64,000 nucleotides of DNA, taken from an uncultured Collinsella sp. (lineage in GTDB: Bacteria; Actinomycetota; Coriobacteriia; Coriobacteriales; Coriobacteriaceae). Below are positions 32,836 through 42,225 of this stretch, in pieces. The stretch covers positions 1 through 64,000 of the forward strand of contig CATYVH010000002.1 in assembly GCA_958413765.1 (NCBI GenBank). The letters run 5' to 3'. Position 1 is the stretch's first letter. Each line of letters opens with the position of its first letter. A program made the translations under genes and the position numbers. A model generated the notes under the pieces. That model searched no databases and had not been told where the DNA came from. It saw nothing but the letters and a program-made list of their open reading frames with translations.

Positions 32836-33645
32836 ATGTCGTATCGCGTGTCGACGCAGGTCTACAGCGGACCGTTCGACCTGTTGCTGCAGCTGGTAAC
32901 CCGCCAAAAAGTAGATATCGGCGCCATCTCCATCAGCGAGGTGGCCGAGCAATACCTGGCCGAAGCCGAGCGCATCGAGGCGCTGGACCTAGACGTGGCG
33001 AGCGACTTTCTGCTGGTCGCAGCTACCCTTTTGGACATCAAGGCCGCCTCGCTGGTGCCGCAGGAGGCTCCGCGCACAGCCGACGACGATGACGAATTTG
33101 ACGAGGATCTCGAGGAGCTCAACGCCCTCGACGGTGACGCCCTGCGTGAGGTCCTGATTCAGCGCCTGATTGCCTACAAGCAGTTTAAGGGCGCGGCGGC
33201 GGCCCTTGGCGCGCGCATGCAGGCCGAGAGCCGCATGCATCCACGCGTGGCCGGCCCAGACCCCGAGTTTTTGGGCCTCATGCCCGACTACCTGGCCGGC
33301 ATTACCCTGCGCGGCCTGGCCGTCATCTGCGCCGACCTGGACGGCAAGCGCCAGACCTTCCTGCTGGAGGCCGAGCACGTGGCACCGCATCGAGTGCCGC
33401 TCGACCTGACCGTGGCTTCGGTCGACCGCTTTACCATGGCGCACCAAACCTGCACCTTCCGCGAGCTGCTGGACGGCGACGCCACCACCGAGCAGCTCGT
33501 CGTCACCTTCCTGGCCATGTTGGAGCTCGCCAAGCGTGGCTCGCTCACCCTGAGCCAGGACGAGATCTTTGGAACCATCCGCATCAACCGCGTCGAGGGC
33601 GCCGAGGCCTACGTACCCGGCGAGGGCCCCGAGCTCACCGAATAG
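32836..33645 (+). CDS. scpA: Segregation and condensation protein A
   Basis: A 269-aa kleisin subunit of the SMC-ScpAB condensin, involved in chromosome segregation. The N-terminus is typical: YSGPFDLLLQLVTRQKVDIG then ISISEVAEQYL. The middle is acidic (DDDDEFDEDLEELNAL) and the C-terminal winged helix contains FLAMLELAKRGSLTLSQDE. AAAGGAGG lies before the ATG. scpB follows 11 nt later. Confidence 0.93.
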   Translation: MSYRVSTQVYSGPFDLLLQLVTRQKVDIGAISISEVAEQYLAEAERIEALDLDVASDFLLVAATLLDIKAASLVPQEAPRTADDDDEFDEDLEELNALDGDALREVLIQRLIAYKQFKGAAAALGARMQAESRMHPRVAGPDPEFLGLMPDYLAGITLRGLAVICADLDGKRQTFLLEAEHVAPHRVPLDLTVASVDRFTMAHQTCTFRELLDGDATTEQLVVTFLAMLELAKRGSLTLSQDEIFGTIRINRVEGAEAYVPGEGPELTE

Positions 33646-33656
33646 GAGCGGCAACC

Positions 33657-34385
33657 ATGTCAACCCTTTCCACGCTGGAGACAAACAGTCTCAAAGGCGC
33701 CTTGGAGGCGCTCCTGCTGGTGTCGAGCGATCCCGTAAGCGCACCCGTGCTGGCAGGTGCGCTGGATATCGCCCCCGGCGAGTGCGCATCGCTGCTCGCC
33801 GAGCTCAAGGTTGAGTACGAGGAGGCCAACCGTGGCTTTCAGCTGCGCGAGGTCGCCGGCGGCTGGCGCCTGTTTACGCATCCCGCCTACCACGACGTGG
33901 TCGAGGCCTATGTGCTGAGCTGGGACACGCAAAAGCTGTCGCAGGCGGCGCTCGAAACACTGGCCGTCATCGCATACCACCAGCCCGTGACGCGCGAGGT
34001 GGTCAAGGGCATCCGCGGCGTCAATTCTGACGGCGTCATCGCGTCGCTCGTGGACAAGGGCCTGGTGCGCGAGCTCGGTCGTGACCCCCAGCGCGGTCAG
34101 GCCATCATCTACGGCACGACCAACGCTTTCTTGGAAAAGTTCGGCCTGCGCTCCACCCGCGACCTGCCCGACCTGGAGCAGTTTGCCCCCGACGAGCAGT
34201 CGCGTCAGTTTATCCGCGAGCGCCTGAGCGGCCGCAGTATTCAGTCCACGCTCGAGGAGCAGGCCGAGGACCTGGACGAAGAGCGCGAACTGCTCGATAC
34301 CGATGTTGAAGATGTTGATGCAGTCGAGGGCTTGGAAACCCTGGACGTCGACGAGACCTCGGAGGATTTGCATGACGAGGACTAA
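33657..34385 (+). CDS. scpB: Segregation and condensation protein B
   Basis: A 242-aa ScpB with tandem winged helices. It shows LKGALEALLLVSSDPVSAPV, FQLREVAGGWRLFT and LAVIAYHQPVTREVVKGIRG, followed by VNSDGVIASLVDKGLV. The C-terminal 60 residues are acidic and low-complexity, longer than average. The end overlaps the start of the pseudouridine synthase gene. Confidence 0.93.
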   Translation: MSTLSTLETNSLKGALEALLLVSSDPVSAPVLAGALDIAPGECASLLAELKVEYEEANRGFQLREVAGGWRLFTHPAYHDVVEAYVLSWDTQKLSQAALETLAVIAYHQPVTREVVKGIRGVNSDGVIASLVDKGLVRELGRDPQRGQAIIYGTTNAFLEKFGLRSTRDLPDLEQFAPDEQSRQFIRERLSGRSIQSTLEEQAEDLDEERELLDTDVEDVDAVEGLETLDVDETSEDLHDED

Positions 34386-35337
34386 CGAAGTGGGGGAGAC
34401 GCGCGCCATGGGCAACGCAGTACCCGCAGCCGACGCCCAGCCCGTCTATCCGCACACCATGCGCCTGCAGCGCTTTTTGGCACGAGCGGGCGTGGCGAGC
34501 CGCCGCGGCTCAGAGGACCTGATGACCGCCGGCCGCGTGACCGTTAACGGCGAGGTCGCGACCGAGCTGGGCACCAAAGTCGACGTCGACCGCGATCACA
34601 TCGAGGTCGACGGCATGCCCGTCAAGCTCAACCAGGGCGCCGTATACCTGATGCTCTACAAGCCGACCGGCTACCTCACCACCATGAGCGACCCGCAGGA
34701 GCGCCCTTGCGTGGCCGACCTGGTCCCCCGCGACCGCTTTCCGGGACTTTTCCCGGTGGGCCGCCTGGACCGCGACACCACAGGCCTTTTGCTCTTTACC
34801 ACCGACGGCGACCTGTCGCAGGACCTGCTGCACCCCAGCAAGCATGTCTATAAGACCTACCAGGCACTCGTTGACGGCCAGCTGTCCGACCGCGATCTAG
34901 ACCCGCTCCGCCGTGGCATCGAGCTCGACGACGGCCTGTGCCAGCCGGCAATCTGCCGCGTCATCAACGCGCGCGAGGCAGAGGCCGTGGCACCACAAGG
35001 CGTAAAGCCCGGCACCACCGCCGTGGAGGTCATCATCCGCGAGGGCCGCAAGAACCAGGTCAAGCGCATGCTGAGCAAGATTCACCATCCGGTAATCCGC
35101 CTGCATCGCTGCAACTTTGCCGGCCTGGAGCTCAAGGACGTGGCCAAGGGCTCGTGGCGCGAGCTCACCGACCGCGAGGTACAGATCCTCAAGGCCGGCG
35201 GCATCCCGCCCAAGCAGGCGAGCGCCAAGCGCAACGGCGGTAAGCCCCAAGACGCGCCCGCCAGCCGCATGCGTCACCACGGCAGCCACGGCTCCGCACC
35301 CAAGCGCAACACCTACCGCGAGCGCTACACGGGCTAG
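34372..35337 (+). CDS. rluB: RluB-family pseudouridine synthase
   Basis: A 321-aa enzyme predicted to isomerise uridine in 23S rRNA. An S4 RNA-binding domain occupies residues about 25-75 (MRLQRFLARAGVASRRGSED). The catalytic core follows with VGRLDRDTTGLLLFTTDGDL, where the Asp of GRLD is catalytic, and EGRKNQVKRM. The tail is basic. The start at 34372 has GGAGGA and overlaps scpB by 14 nt, the common scpA-scpB-rluB arrangement. The RluB/RsuA subgroup cannot be fixed by eye, but context favours RluB. Confidence 0.88.
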   Translation: MTRTNEVGETRAMGNAVPAADAQPVYPHTMRLQRFLARAGVASRRGSEDLMTAGRVTVNGEVATELGTKVDVDRDHIEVDGMPVKLNQGAVYLMLYKPTGYLTTMSDPQERPCVADLVPRDRFPGLFPVGRLDRDTTGLLLFTTDGDLSQDLLHPSKHVYKTYQALVDGQLSDRDLDPLRRGIELDDGLCQPAICRVINAREAEAVAPQGVKPGTTAVEVIIREGRKNQVKRMLSKIHHPVIRLHRCNFAGLELKDVAKGSWRELTDREVQILKAGGIPPKQASAKRNGGKPQDAPASRMRHHGSHGSAPKRNTYRERYTG

Positions 35338-35403
35338 GCAACCCGCCGCGCCCCAGCGCCCGCGAACCATACCAGCACGTCAACCATCGAAAGGAAGCAT
35401 TGC

Positions 35404-36090
35404 ATGATCGTCGCCATCGACGGCCCCGCCGGTTCCGGCAAGTCCACCATCGCCAAGGAGATCGCCCGCCAGCTGGGCTTTAACAAGCTCGACACGGGCG
35501 CCATGTATCGCGCCGTCACCTTCGCCGCGCTCGACCGCGGCATCGATCTGGACGACGAGGCGGCCATCGACGCCCTCGCTGAGCAGATCGAGATTCGCTT
35601 TACCAACGGCACCGGCGAGGATACGCGCCTGACCATTGACGGCCAGGACGCTTCGGCCGCCATTCGTACCCCGCAGGTCGACGCCAACGTGTCCAAGGTC
35701 TCGGCCTACCCGGGCGTGCGCGCCGCCATGCTCATTCACCAGCGCCGCGCCGCCGAGGACCGCGATATCGTGGCCGAGGGTCGCGACATCGGAACCGTCG
35801 TGTTCCCTAACGCGCAGGTCAAGGTCTTCCTGACCGCCGACCCGCGCGAGCGCGCCCGCCGCCGCGTGCTGCAGCGCCACCAAAACGACGCTCAGCCGCT
35901 CACGCCCGCGCAACTCGAGGCCGAGGTCGACGAGACTCTCGACGCCCTTAAGCAGCGCGACAAGCTCGACAGCAGCCGCGAGGTCGCCCCGCTCATCCCC
36001 GCCGAGGACGCCGTGCACGTCGACTCCACCGCCCATACCATCGACGAGGTCGTCCGCATTATCGAGGGCCTCATCAACCAAAGGAGGTAG
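35404..36090 (+). CDS. cmk: Cytidylate kinase
   Basis: A 228-aa CMP/dCMP kinase. P-loop IDGPAGSGKSTIAKEIA, substrate region LDTGAMYRAVTFAALDRG, then GRDIGTVVFPNAQVKVFLTA with the LID RERARRR. It follows rluB and precedes an acyltransferase and ispH, a layout common in Gram-positive bacteria. GGAAG ribosome site. Confidence 0.93.
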   Translation: MIVAIDGPAGSGKSTIAKEIARQLGFNKLDTGAMYRAVTFAALDRGIDLDDEAAIDALAEQIEIRFTNGTGEDTRLTIDGQDASAAIRTPQVDANVSKVSAYPGVRAAMLIHQRRAAEDRDIVAEGRDIGTVVFPNAQVKVFLTADPRERARRRVLQRHQNDAQPLTPAQLEAEVDETLDALKQRDKLDSSREVAPLIPAEDAVHVDSTAHTIDEVVRIIEGLINQRR

Positions 36091-36093
36091 CCC

Positions 36094-36822
36094 ATGCGCC
36101 TGTTTAAGCAGACGCCCGAGGATTACTACAACGCCCCCTACGCCGAGTTCCCGGCGCTCATCCGCGGCACCGTCGCCGTGGTCATGGGCATCCTGTGGGT
36201 CTTCTCCAAGCTCATGTGGCGTTGGAAGGTCGAGGACAGCGACCTGCTGTTTGAGCGCCAGGAAGGCCGCGGCAGCGTGGTCATCTGCAACCACACATCG
36301 ATGGCCGAGCTCCTGGCTGTGGAGACGGCGCTGTTCTTTGGCGGCCGCCGCATTCGCCCCATTTTTAAGTCCGAGTTTGCGAAGAGCAAGATCGTGCGCT
36401 GGGCCTTTAGCCGCGTGGGCGGCATTCCCGTCGAGCGCGGCACCGCCGACATGAAGTGCCTGCGTGCCGCCCAGCATGCGCTGCAGCGCGGTGAGGACGT
36501 CCTGATCTTCCCCGAGGGTACGCGCATCCGCTCGCGCGAGATCAAGCCCGAGGTCCACGGCGGCTTTGCGCTCATCGCCCAGATGGGTAAGGCGCCCGTC
36601 AACCCGCTCGCCATCTGCGGCTGGTCCGATATTACGCCTGCGGGCAAAAAGATCATGCGCCCCAAAAAGTGCTGGATCCGCGCCGGCAAGTCAATTTCGC
36701 TTTCCGACGCGCCTGCCGAGCTCAAGCGCAAGGAGCGCCTAGCCTGGTTTGAGTCCGAAGCCATGAGTCGCGTCTACGCCATGCGTGATGACCTGTGCGC
36801 CGAGCACCCGGGCAGGTTCTAG
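36094..36822 (+). CDS. plsC: 1-acylglycerol-3-phosphate acyltransferase-like protein
   Basis: A 242-aa PlsC-type acyltransferase with an N-terminal membrane helix (GTVAVVMGILWVFSKL). Motif III FPEGTRIRS and motif II GGIPVERG are normal. Motif I reads CNHTSMAELL, so the usual NHxxxxD carries Glu in place of Asp. The reaction would be formation of phosphatidate from lysophosphatidate. It is 3 nt from cmk and 2 nt from ispH, and plsY, gpsA and pgsA lie nearby. Confidence 0.8.
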   Translation: MRLFKQTPEDYYNAPYAEFPALIRGTVAVVMGILWVFSKLMWRWKVEDSDLLFERQEGRGSVVICNHTSMAELLAVETALFFGGRRIRPIFKSEFAKSKIVRWAFSRVGGIPVERGTADMKCLRAAQHALQRGEDVLIFPEGTRIRSREIKPEVHGGFALIAQMGKAPVNPLAICGWSDITPAGKKIMRPKKCWIRAGKSISLSDAPAELKRKERLAWFESEAMSRVYAMRDDLCAEHPGRF

Positions 36823-36824
36823 CC

Positions 36825-37724
36825 ATGGACGAGGAAGTCATGAACACCGCCGAGGCTGTGCCCGGCAAGGCAGACGCCCCCACTATCGAAATCGCTGCCC
36901 ACGCCGGCACCTGCTACGGCGTACAGCGTGCGCTCGATATGGCGCTGGCCGCTGCGCCGCAGGCAGGGGAGAGCGCACAGGTCCACACCCTAGGGCCGCT
37001 CATCCATAACCCGATCGTGGTACGCGAGCTCGCCGAGGCAGGCGTCGGTCTGGCCGACACCTTGGACGACGCCACGTCGGGCACTGTGATCATCCGCGCC
37101 CACGGCGTGGTGCCGCAGGTCATTGATGCCGCTCGCGAGCGTGGCCTTAACGTCGTCGACGCCACCTGCCCCTACGTGAAGAAGGTCCACGTGGCGGCCG
37201 AGCGCCTGGTGCGCGAGGGCTACCGCGTGATCGTCGTGGGCGAGCCGGGCCACCCCGAAGTCGAGGGCATCCTGGGCCACGCCGGCGATGACGCGCAGGT
37301 CGTGAGCTGCGCTGCCGATGCGGACGCGCTGTCGCTCAAGGGTAAAGTGGGCTTGGTTGTGCAGACCACCCAGACTGCGCAGAACTTGGCCGAGGTCGTG
37401 GCTGCTATCACCCCGCGCGTGCAGGAGCTGCGCGTGATCAACACCATCTGCGCCGCCACGAGTGAGCGTCAACAGGCAGCAGCCACACTTGCCAACCGCT
37501 GCGACTGCATGGTCATCGTGGGCGGCAAGAACTCGGGCAACACCCGCCGCCTGGCGCAGATTTGCGCAGACGCCTGCGAGCGCACGTATCACATCGAGGA
37601 AGCTTCTGAGCTCCAAGCCGCGTGGTTTACCGACGCTCACCACATCGGCATCACCGCCGGAGCCTCCACCCCGCAAGAACACATCGAGCGCGCCGTCGAG
37701 TGCATCAAGGAGCTTTGCCGCTAA
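36825..37724 (+). CDS. ispH: 4-hydroxy-3-methylbut-2-enyl diphosphate reductase
   Basis: A 299-aa IspH/LytB, the last step of the MEP isoprenoid pathway, with a [4Fe-4S] cluster. The three cluster cysteines are in AGTCYGVQRALDMA, DATCPYVKKVH and VINTICAATSERQ. Other motifs are LIHNPIVVRELAEAG, HGVVPQV, GEPGHPEVEGILGHA and VVQTTQT. The Phe-Cys-Phe of many homologues is replaced by TCY. An alternative start is the ATG at 36840. Confidence 0.92.
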   Translation: MDEEVMNTAEAVPGKADAPTIEIAAHAGTCYGVQRALDMALAAAPQAGESAQVHTLGPLIHNPIVVRELAEAGVGLADTLDDATSGTVIIRAHGVVPQVIDAARERGLNVVDATCPYVKKVHVAAERLVREGYRVIVVGEPGHPEVEGILGHAGDDAQVVSCAADADALSLKGKVGLVVQTTQTAQNLAEVVAAITPRVQELRVINTICAATSERQQAAATLANRCDCMVIVGGKNSGNTRRLAQICADACERTYHIEEASELQAAWFTDAHHIGITAGASTPQEHIERAVECIKELCR

Positions 37725-37726
37725 CC

Positions 37727-39169
37727 ATGGACCAGACCGTACCCGCATACGCCGCCGAGGTGGCCGATTACGGGCGCAGCCGCGACCCCGAGCCGGGTGA
37801 GGGCGCGCTCGTAAAGAACGTGCGTCCCGAATCGCCCGCGTGGGATGTGGGTATCGAGCCGGGCATGCGCGTACTCACGGTCAACGGCGAGGCGCTCACC
37901 GACATGATCGTGTGGCTCTGGGAGGCCGACGATGATACCGTCGACCTCGAGGTTTTCGACCCGCGCGACGGCACCGTCACCCCCGTCGAGCTCGACCGCT
38001 TTCCCGGCGAGGATTGGGGTTTAGAGTTCGATGGCCCCATCTTCGACGGCATGCGTACCTGCGTCAACGCCTGCGTGTTCTGCTTTATGACCATGCTCCC
38101 CAAGGGCGGCCGCTCCACGCTCTATATTCGCGACGACGACTATCGCCTAAGCTTTTTGCAAGGCAACTTTGTCACGCTTACGAACCTCACCGACGAGGAC
38201 GTGCAAAACGTCATCCAGCGCAACATGAGTCCCATGAACGTGTCGGTCCACGCTGTGAGCCCCGACGTCCGCCGTCGTATGATGGGCCGTAACGCCCAGC
38301 GAGGCATGGACGTACTCGAGACTATCATGGCCGCCGGCATCGAGATTCACGCGCAGATTGTGCTGTGCCCCGGCATGAACGACGGCGAGGAGCTGGAAAA
38401 GACCCTGCGCTTTTGCGAGGAGCATGAGCAAATCACAAGCCTGGGCATTGTGCCGCTCGGTTTTACCAAACACCAAAACCGCTTTAGCTGGTCATACAGC
38501 GACAAGCCCGAACTGGCGCGCGAGACCATTGCCATGATCCGTCCCTACCAGGATCGTGCCTACGAACGCTTTGGCCGCCACACCTTCCAGATGAGCGACG
38601 AGTTCTATCTGGACGCCGGCATCGATCCTCCCGAGGCAGACTTTTACGACGGCTATCCGCAGTACTACGACGGCATCGGCATGATCCGCTCGTATCTGGA
38701 CGAGACCGACGACGTGTTGACTACCGATGCTGAGCGACTGGCCCGCGTCCGCGAGGCCATCGCCGCCCGCAGCCAGCACCTGCTGTGCCTCTCGGGCGCC
38801 AGCGCACGCGACACGGTGGCCCGCTTTGTGGAGTCGCCCAAGGGACTCGCCGGCACTGTCACGGCCATCAAGAACCGCTACTTTGGCGGCAACGTGGACG
38901 TGACCGGCCTCATCGTCGCGTGTGACATTCTGGAGCAGCTGCCGCAAGACCTGTCGGGGGTTATGCTCTTTGTGCCTAAGCTCATGTTCAACGCTGACGG
39001 CATGACGCTTGACGAGTATCATCGTGACGATTTACTCGCAAGCCTTACCTGTCGCGGCGCCGAGGTTCATGTGGTATCGACCATGCCGCATGAGTTGCTC
39101 GATACCCTGGAGCACATCCTTGGCATTGCGCCTGCCGACTCTACTAATTCCGCTGACCCTACCCATTAA
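37727..39169 (+). CDS. DUF512 radical-SAM-like iron-sulfur protein with PDZ
   Basis: A 480-aa protein of the TIGR03279/DUF512 type. An N-terminal PDZ-like domain (KNVRPESPAWDVGIEPGMRV) is followed by the cluster motif RTCVNACVFCFMTMLPKG (CxxxCxxC), LSFLQGNFVTLTNL and a TIM-barrel-like region, then the DUF512 domain (residues about 300-480). The family is widely conserved next to der in Gram-positive bacteria and Actinobacteria. Its reaction is unknown. It is 2 nt after ispH and 10 nt before der. Confidence 0.87.
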   Translation: MDQTVPAYAAEVADYGRSRDPEPGEGALVKNVRPESPAWDVGIEPGMRVLTVNGEALTDMIVWLWEADDDTVDLEVFDPRDGTVTPVELDRFPGEDWGLEFDGPIFDGMRTCVNACVFCFMTMLPKGGRSTLYIRDDDYRLSFLQGNFVTLTNLTDEDVQNVIQRNMSPMNVSVHAVSPDVRRRMMGRNAQRGMDVLETIMAAGIEIHAQIVLCPGMNDGEELEKTLRFCEEHEQITSLGIVPLGFTKHQNRFSWSYSDKPELARETIAMIRPYQDRAYERFGRHTFQMSDEFYLDAGIDPPEADFYDGYPQYYDGIGMIRSYLDETDDVLTTDAERLARVREAIAARSQHLLCLSGASARDTVARFVESPKGLAGTVTAIKNRYFGGNVDVTGLIVACDILEQLPQDLSGVMLFVPKLMFNADGMTLDEYHRDDLLASLTCRGAEVHVVSTMPHELLDTLEHILGIAPADSTNSADPTH

Positions 39170-39179
39170 AGGAGAGCAG

Positions 39180-40514
39180 ATGAAACCTATCGTCGCCGTC
39201 GTCGGACGCCCCAACGTGGGCAAGTCCACGCTCGTTAACCGCCTGGCCCAGACCTCGGACGCCATCGTCCACGAGTCCCGCGGCGTTACTCGCGACCGCT
39301 CGTATCACACGGCCGATTGGAACGGCCGCGAGTTCACCATCGTCGACACGGGCGGTATCGAGCCGCTCAAGAGCGACGACGTCTTTGCCACGTCCATCCG
39401 CGACCAGGCCCTCGCCGCCGCCGAGGAAGCCGCCGTCATCCTGTTTGTGGTCGACGGCCGCACCGGCGTCACCGAGGAGGACGAGTCGGTCGCCCGCATG
39501 CTCAAGCGCTGCGACAAGCCGGTCTTTCTACTGGTGAACAAGCTCGACAACCCCGATCGCGAAAACGACAGCATCTGGGAGTTCTATTCGCTCGGCATCG
39601 GCGAGCCCACGCCGCTCTCGGCCCTGCATGGTCATGGCACGGGCGACCTGCTCGACGATATCGTGGCCCTGCTTCCCGAGGAAGAAGACGAGGTCGCCGA
39701 TGAGTTCCCCGACGCGCTGAACGTGGCCATCATCGGCCGCCCCAACGCCGGCAAGTCGTCGCTGTTCAACCGCATCCTGGGCGCCGACCGTTCTATCGTG
39801 TCCAACATTGCCGGCACGACGCGCGACGCCATCGACACCGTCGTGGAGCGCAACGGCAAGCACTACCGCATGGTCGACACCGCGGGCATTCGCAAGAAGA
39901 GCACCGTGTACGAGAACATCGAGTACTACTCGATGGTTCGCGGCCTGCGCGCCATCGACCGCGCCGACGTGGCGCTGCTCGTCGTCGACGCCTCCGTGGG
40001 CGTCACCGAGCAGGACCAGAAGGTCATGGGTCTTGCCATCGAGCGCGGCTGCGCCATCGTTGTGCTGCTCAACAAGTGGGATCTGCTCGACGACGACCGC
40101 AAGCGCGAGGCCTGCATGGAGACCATCGACCGCCGTCTGGGCGTCATGGCTCCCTGGGCCCAGTACCTGCGCATCTCTGCTCTCACCGGCCGCAGCGTGG
40201 AGAAGATCTGGGCGATGGTAGACGCCGCCGAAAAGACGCGCTCGCAGAAGATTAGCACCTCGCGCCTCAACACGTTCCTCACCGACCTGCGGGAGTTCGG
40301 TCATACCGTGGTGGACGGCAAACGCCGCCTGCGCATGCACTACGTGACCCAGACGGGCGTCAACCCGCCGACGTTCACGTTCTTCGTCAACCACAGCGAC
40401 CTGGTCAACGACACCTACCAGCGCTACGTGGAGAACCGCATGCGCTCGACCTTCGACTTTGCCGGCACGCCCATTCGACTCTTCTTTAGGAAGAAGGAGC
40501 AAAAGGATGCATAA
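39180..40514 (+). CDS. der: Ribosome-assembly GTPase Der
   Basis: A 444-aa EngA/Der with two tandem GTPase domains: VVGRPNVGKSTLVNRLAQ with DTGGIE and VNKLDN, then IIGRPNAGKSSLFNRILG with DTAGIRKKS and LNKWDL. A KH-like C-terminal domain follows. Needed for 50S subunit assembly. The start at 39180 has AAAGGAG; upstream in-frame codons overlap the DUF512 gene and are rejected. It overlaps plsY by 8 nt. Confidence 0.94.
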   Translation: MKPIVAVVGRPNVGKSTLVNRLAQTSDAIVHESRGVTRDRSYHTADWNGREFTIVDTGGIEPLKSDDVFATSIRDQALAAAEEAAVILFVVDGRTGVTEEDESVARMLKRCDKPVFLLVNKLDNPDRENDSIWEFYSLGIGEPTPLSALHGHGTGDLLDDIVALLPEEEDEVADEFPDALNVAIIGRPNAGKSSLFNRILGADRSIVSNIAGTTRDAIDTVVERNGKHYRMVDTAGIRKKSTVYENIEYYSMVRGLRAIDRADVALLVVDASVGVTEQDQKVMGLAIERGCAIVVLLNKWDLLDDDRKREACMETIDRRLGVMAPWAQYLRISALTGRSVEKIWAMVDAAEKTRSQKISTSRLNTFLTDLREFGHTVVDGKRRLRMHYVTQTGVNPPTFTFFVNHSDLVNDTYQRYVENRMRSTFDFAGTPIRLFFRKKEQKDA

Positions 40515-41190
40515 TCCGATTCTGCTGACCGCCATCTGCGCCGTGGTCTCGTTCTTTATCGGAGCGATTCCGTTTGGCCTGATCCTGGGCCGCGTGTTTA
40601 ATCACACCGACATTCGCAAGGCGGGCTCCGGCAACATCGGCACCACCAATGCGCTGCGCGTGGCCGGCCCCAAGGTCGCGGCACTCACGCTGCTGCTCGA
40701 CTGCCTGAAGGGCGCCATCTGTGTCCTCATCGCCCGCCCGCTCATCGCCGATCTGGGCTATGGTTTTCCGCCGAACATCATGGCGCCTGGAGCCCCCGGC
40801 GATTGGATGCTCGGCGTCATCTGCCTGGCGGCCGTATGGGGCCACATCTTCTCGCCGTACCTCAACTTCCACGGCGGCAAGGGCATCGCGGTCGGTCTGG
40901 GCGTTATCCTTGCCTGGTACTGGCCCATTGGCCTGTCGCTGCTGGGCATGTTTATCGTAGCCGTCGCCATTACCAAGTACGTGTCGGTGGGCTCGCTTGC
41001 CGCCGCCGTCGGTCTTCCCATCGCCGCTTGTACGGTCTTTCCGTACAGCAGCCTAGGTCTCAAGTTTTGCATGGCGATGATCGGCATCACCGTAGTGTGG
41101 GCCCATCGCGCGAACATCAAAAAGCTCATGACGGGTAAGGAGTCCAAGCTCTCGTTTACCAAGCGCGTCACCGAGCCCGACGATAAGTAG
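40507..41190 (+). CDS. plsY: Glycerol-3-phosphate acyltransferase PlsY
   Basis: A 227-aa multi-spanning membrane enzyme that acylates glycerol-3-phosphate from acyl-phosphate, the first step of phospholipid synthesis. The three PlsY motifs are visible: RKAGSGNIGTTNALRV, the loop with HGGKGIAVGLGV, and the late SVGSLAAA region. It overlaps der by 8 nt and precedes gpsA, which makes its substrate. Confidence 0.92.
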   Translation: MHNPILLTAICAVVSFFIGAIPFGLILGRVFNHTDIRKAGSGNIGTTNALRVAGPKVAALTLLLDCLKGAICVLIARPLIADLGYGFPPNIMAPGAPGDWMLGVICLAAVWGHIFSPYLNFHGGKGIAVGLGVILAWYWPIGLSLLGMFIVAVAITKYVSVGSLAAAVGLPIAACTVFPYSSLGLKFCMAMIGITVVWAHRANIKKLMTGKESKLSFTKRVTEPDDK

Positions 41191-41199
41191 GAGAGAGTC

Positions 41200-42207
41200 A
41201 TGAATGTTGCGCTGATTGGCTCTGGCTCCTGGGGAACTGCCGTCGCCGGCCTTGCCGCCGCGCGAGCCGAGCGCGTGACCATGTGGGCCCATAGTGAGCA
41301 GACGGCCGCCGGCATCAATGCCGAGCATCGCAATCCCCGGTATCTGGTGGACTACGAGCTGCCCGGCAACGTTGTCGCCGCCACGGACCTGTCGCAGGCG
41401 CTTGACGGCGCCGAGGCCATCATCTTTGCCGTGCCCTCCACGCACCTGCGCGACGTGTGCCATCAGGCAGCACCCTTCATCGCCGCCGACACCCCGGCAC
41501 TCTGCCTCACCAAGGGTATTGAGCCCGAATCCGGCCTGCTCATGAGCGAGGTCATCGCCAGTGAGATCGGCAACGAGTCGCGTGTCGCGGCGCTCTCGGG
41601 CCCCAACCATGCCGAGGAGATCTGCCGCGGCGGGCTTTCTGCCGCCGTCATCGCCAGCAAAGATCCGCAGGTAGGGGAGACCTTTAAGGACCTGCTCCTA
41701 TCCACGGCCTTCCGCATCTACCTGTCGCAGGACATGACCGGCGTCGAGGTTTGCGGCGCCATGAAAAACGTCATCGCCATCGTGTGCGGCATTTCCGCCG
41801 GTTCTGGTGCGGGCGACAACACGCTTGCCCTTATCATGACGCGCGGCCTGGCCGAGATCAGCCGTCTGGTGCACGCCCGCGGCGGTCAAGCCATGACCTG
41901 CATGGGTCTTGCCGGCATGGGTGACCTCATTGCCACCTGCACCTCCGAGCATTCGCGCAACCGCACCTTTGGCTACGAGTTTGCCCACGGCGTGTCGCTC
42001 GACGAGTACCAGGCGCGCACGCATATGGTGGTCGAGGGCGCCGTCGCGGCCCGCAGCGTCAGCGAGCTCGCCCGTTCACTGGGCGTAGACATTCCGCTCA
42101 CCTTTGCCGTGGAGCAAACGCTCTACAACGGTGTTACTTTGGATAGGGCGCTCGAGATTCTTACCGATCGCGTCCCTTCTCAAGAGTTCTACGGACTCAC
42201 CGACTAG
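41200..42207 (+). CDS. gpsA: NAD(P)-dependent glycerol-3-phosphate dehydrogenase
   Basis: A 335-aa enzyme that makes glycerol-3-phosphate from DHAP. N-terminal dinucleotide motif VALIGSGSWGTAVAGLAA, then LCLTKGIEPESGLLMSEV, ALSGPNHAEEI (the family's SGPxFAxE, with Asn-His here) and GAMKNVIAIVCGI with catalytic Lys. AGAGAG site, 9 nt after plsY. Confidence 0.93.
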   Translation: MNVALIGSGSWGTAVAGLAAARAERVTMWAHSEQTAAGINAEHRNPRYLVDYELPGNVVAATDLSQALDGAEAIIFAVPSTHLRDVCHQAAPFIAADTPALCLTKGIEPESGLLMSEVIASEIGNESRVAALSGPNHAEEICRGGLSAAVIASKDPQVGETFKDLLLSTAFRIYLSQDMTGVEVCGAMKNVIAIVCGISAGSGAGDNTLALIMTRGLAEISRLVHARGGQAMTCMGLAGMGDLIATCTSEHSRNRTFGYEFAHGVSLDEYQARTHMVVEGAVAARSVSELARSLGVDIPLTFAVEQTLYNGVTLDRALEILTDRVPSQEFYGLTD

Positions 42208-42225
42208 CGCAGAAAGGCTTCTACC

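Noticed and set aside
35380..36558. 392-codon minus-strand frame over cmk and plsC
   Set aside because: Shadow of two motif-complete plus-strand genes, with biased His/Val/Gly composition and no motif of its own.
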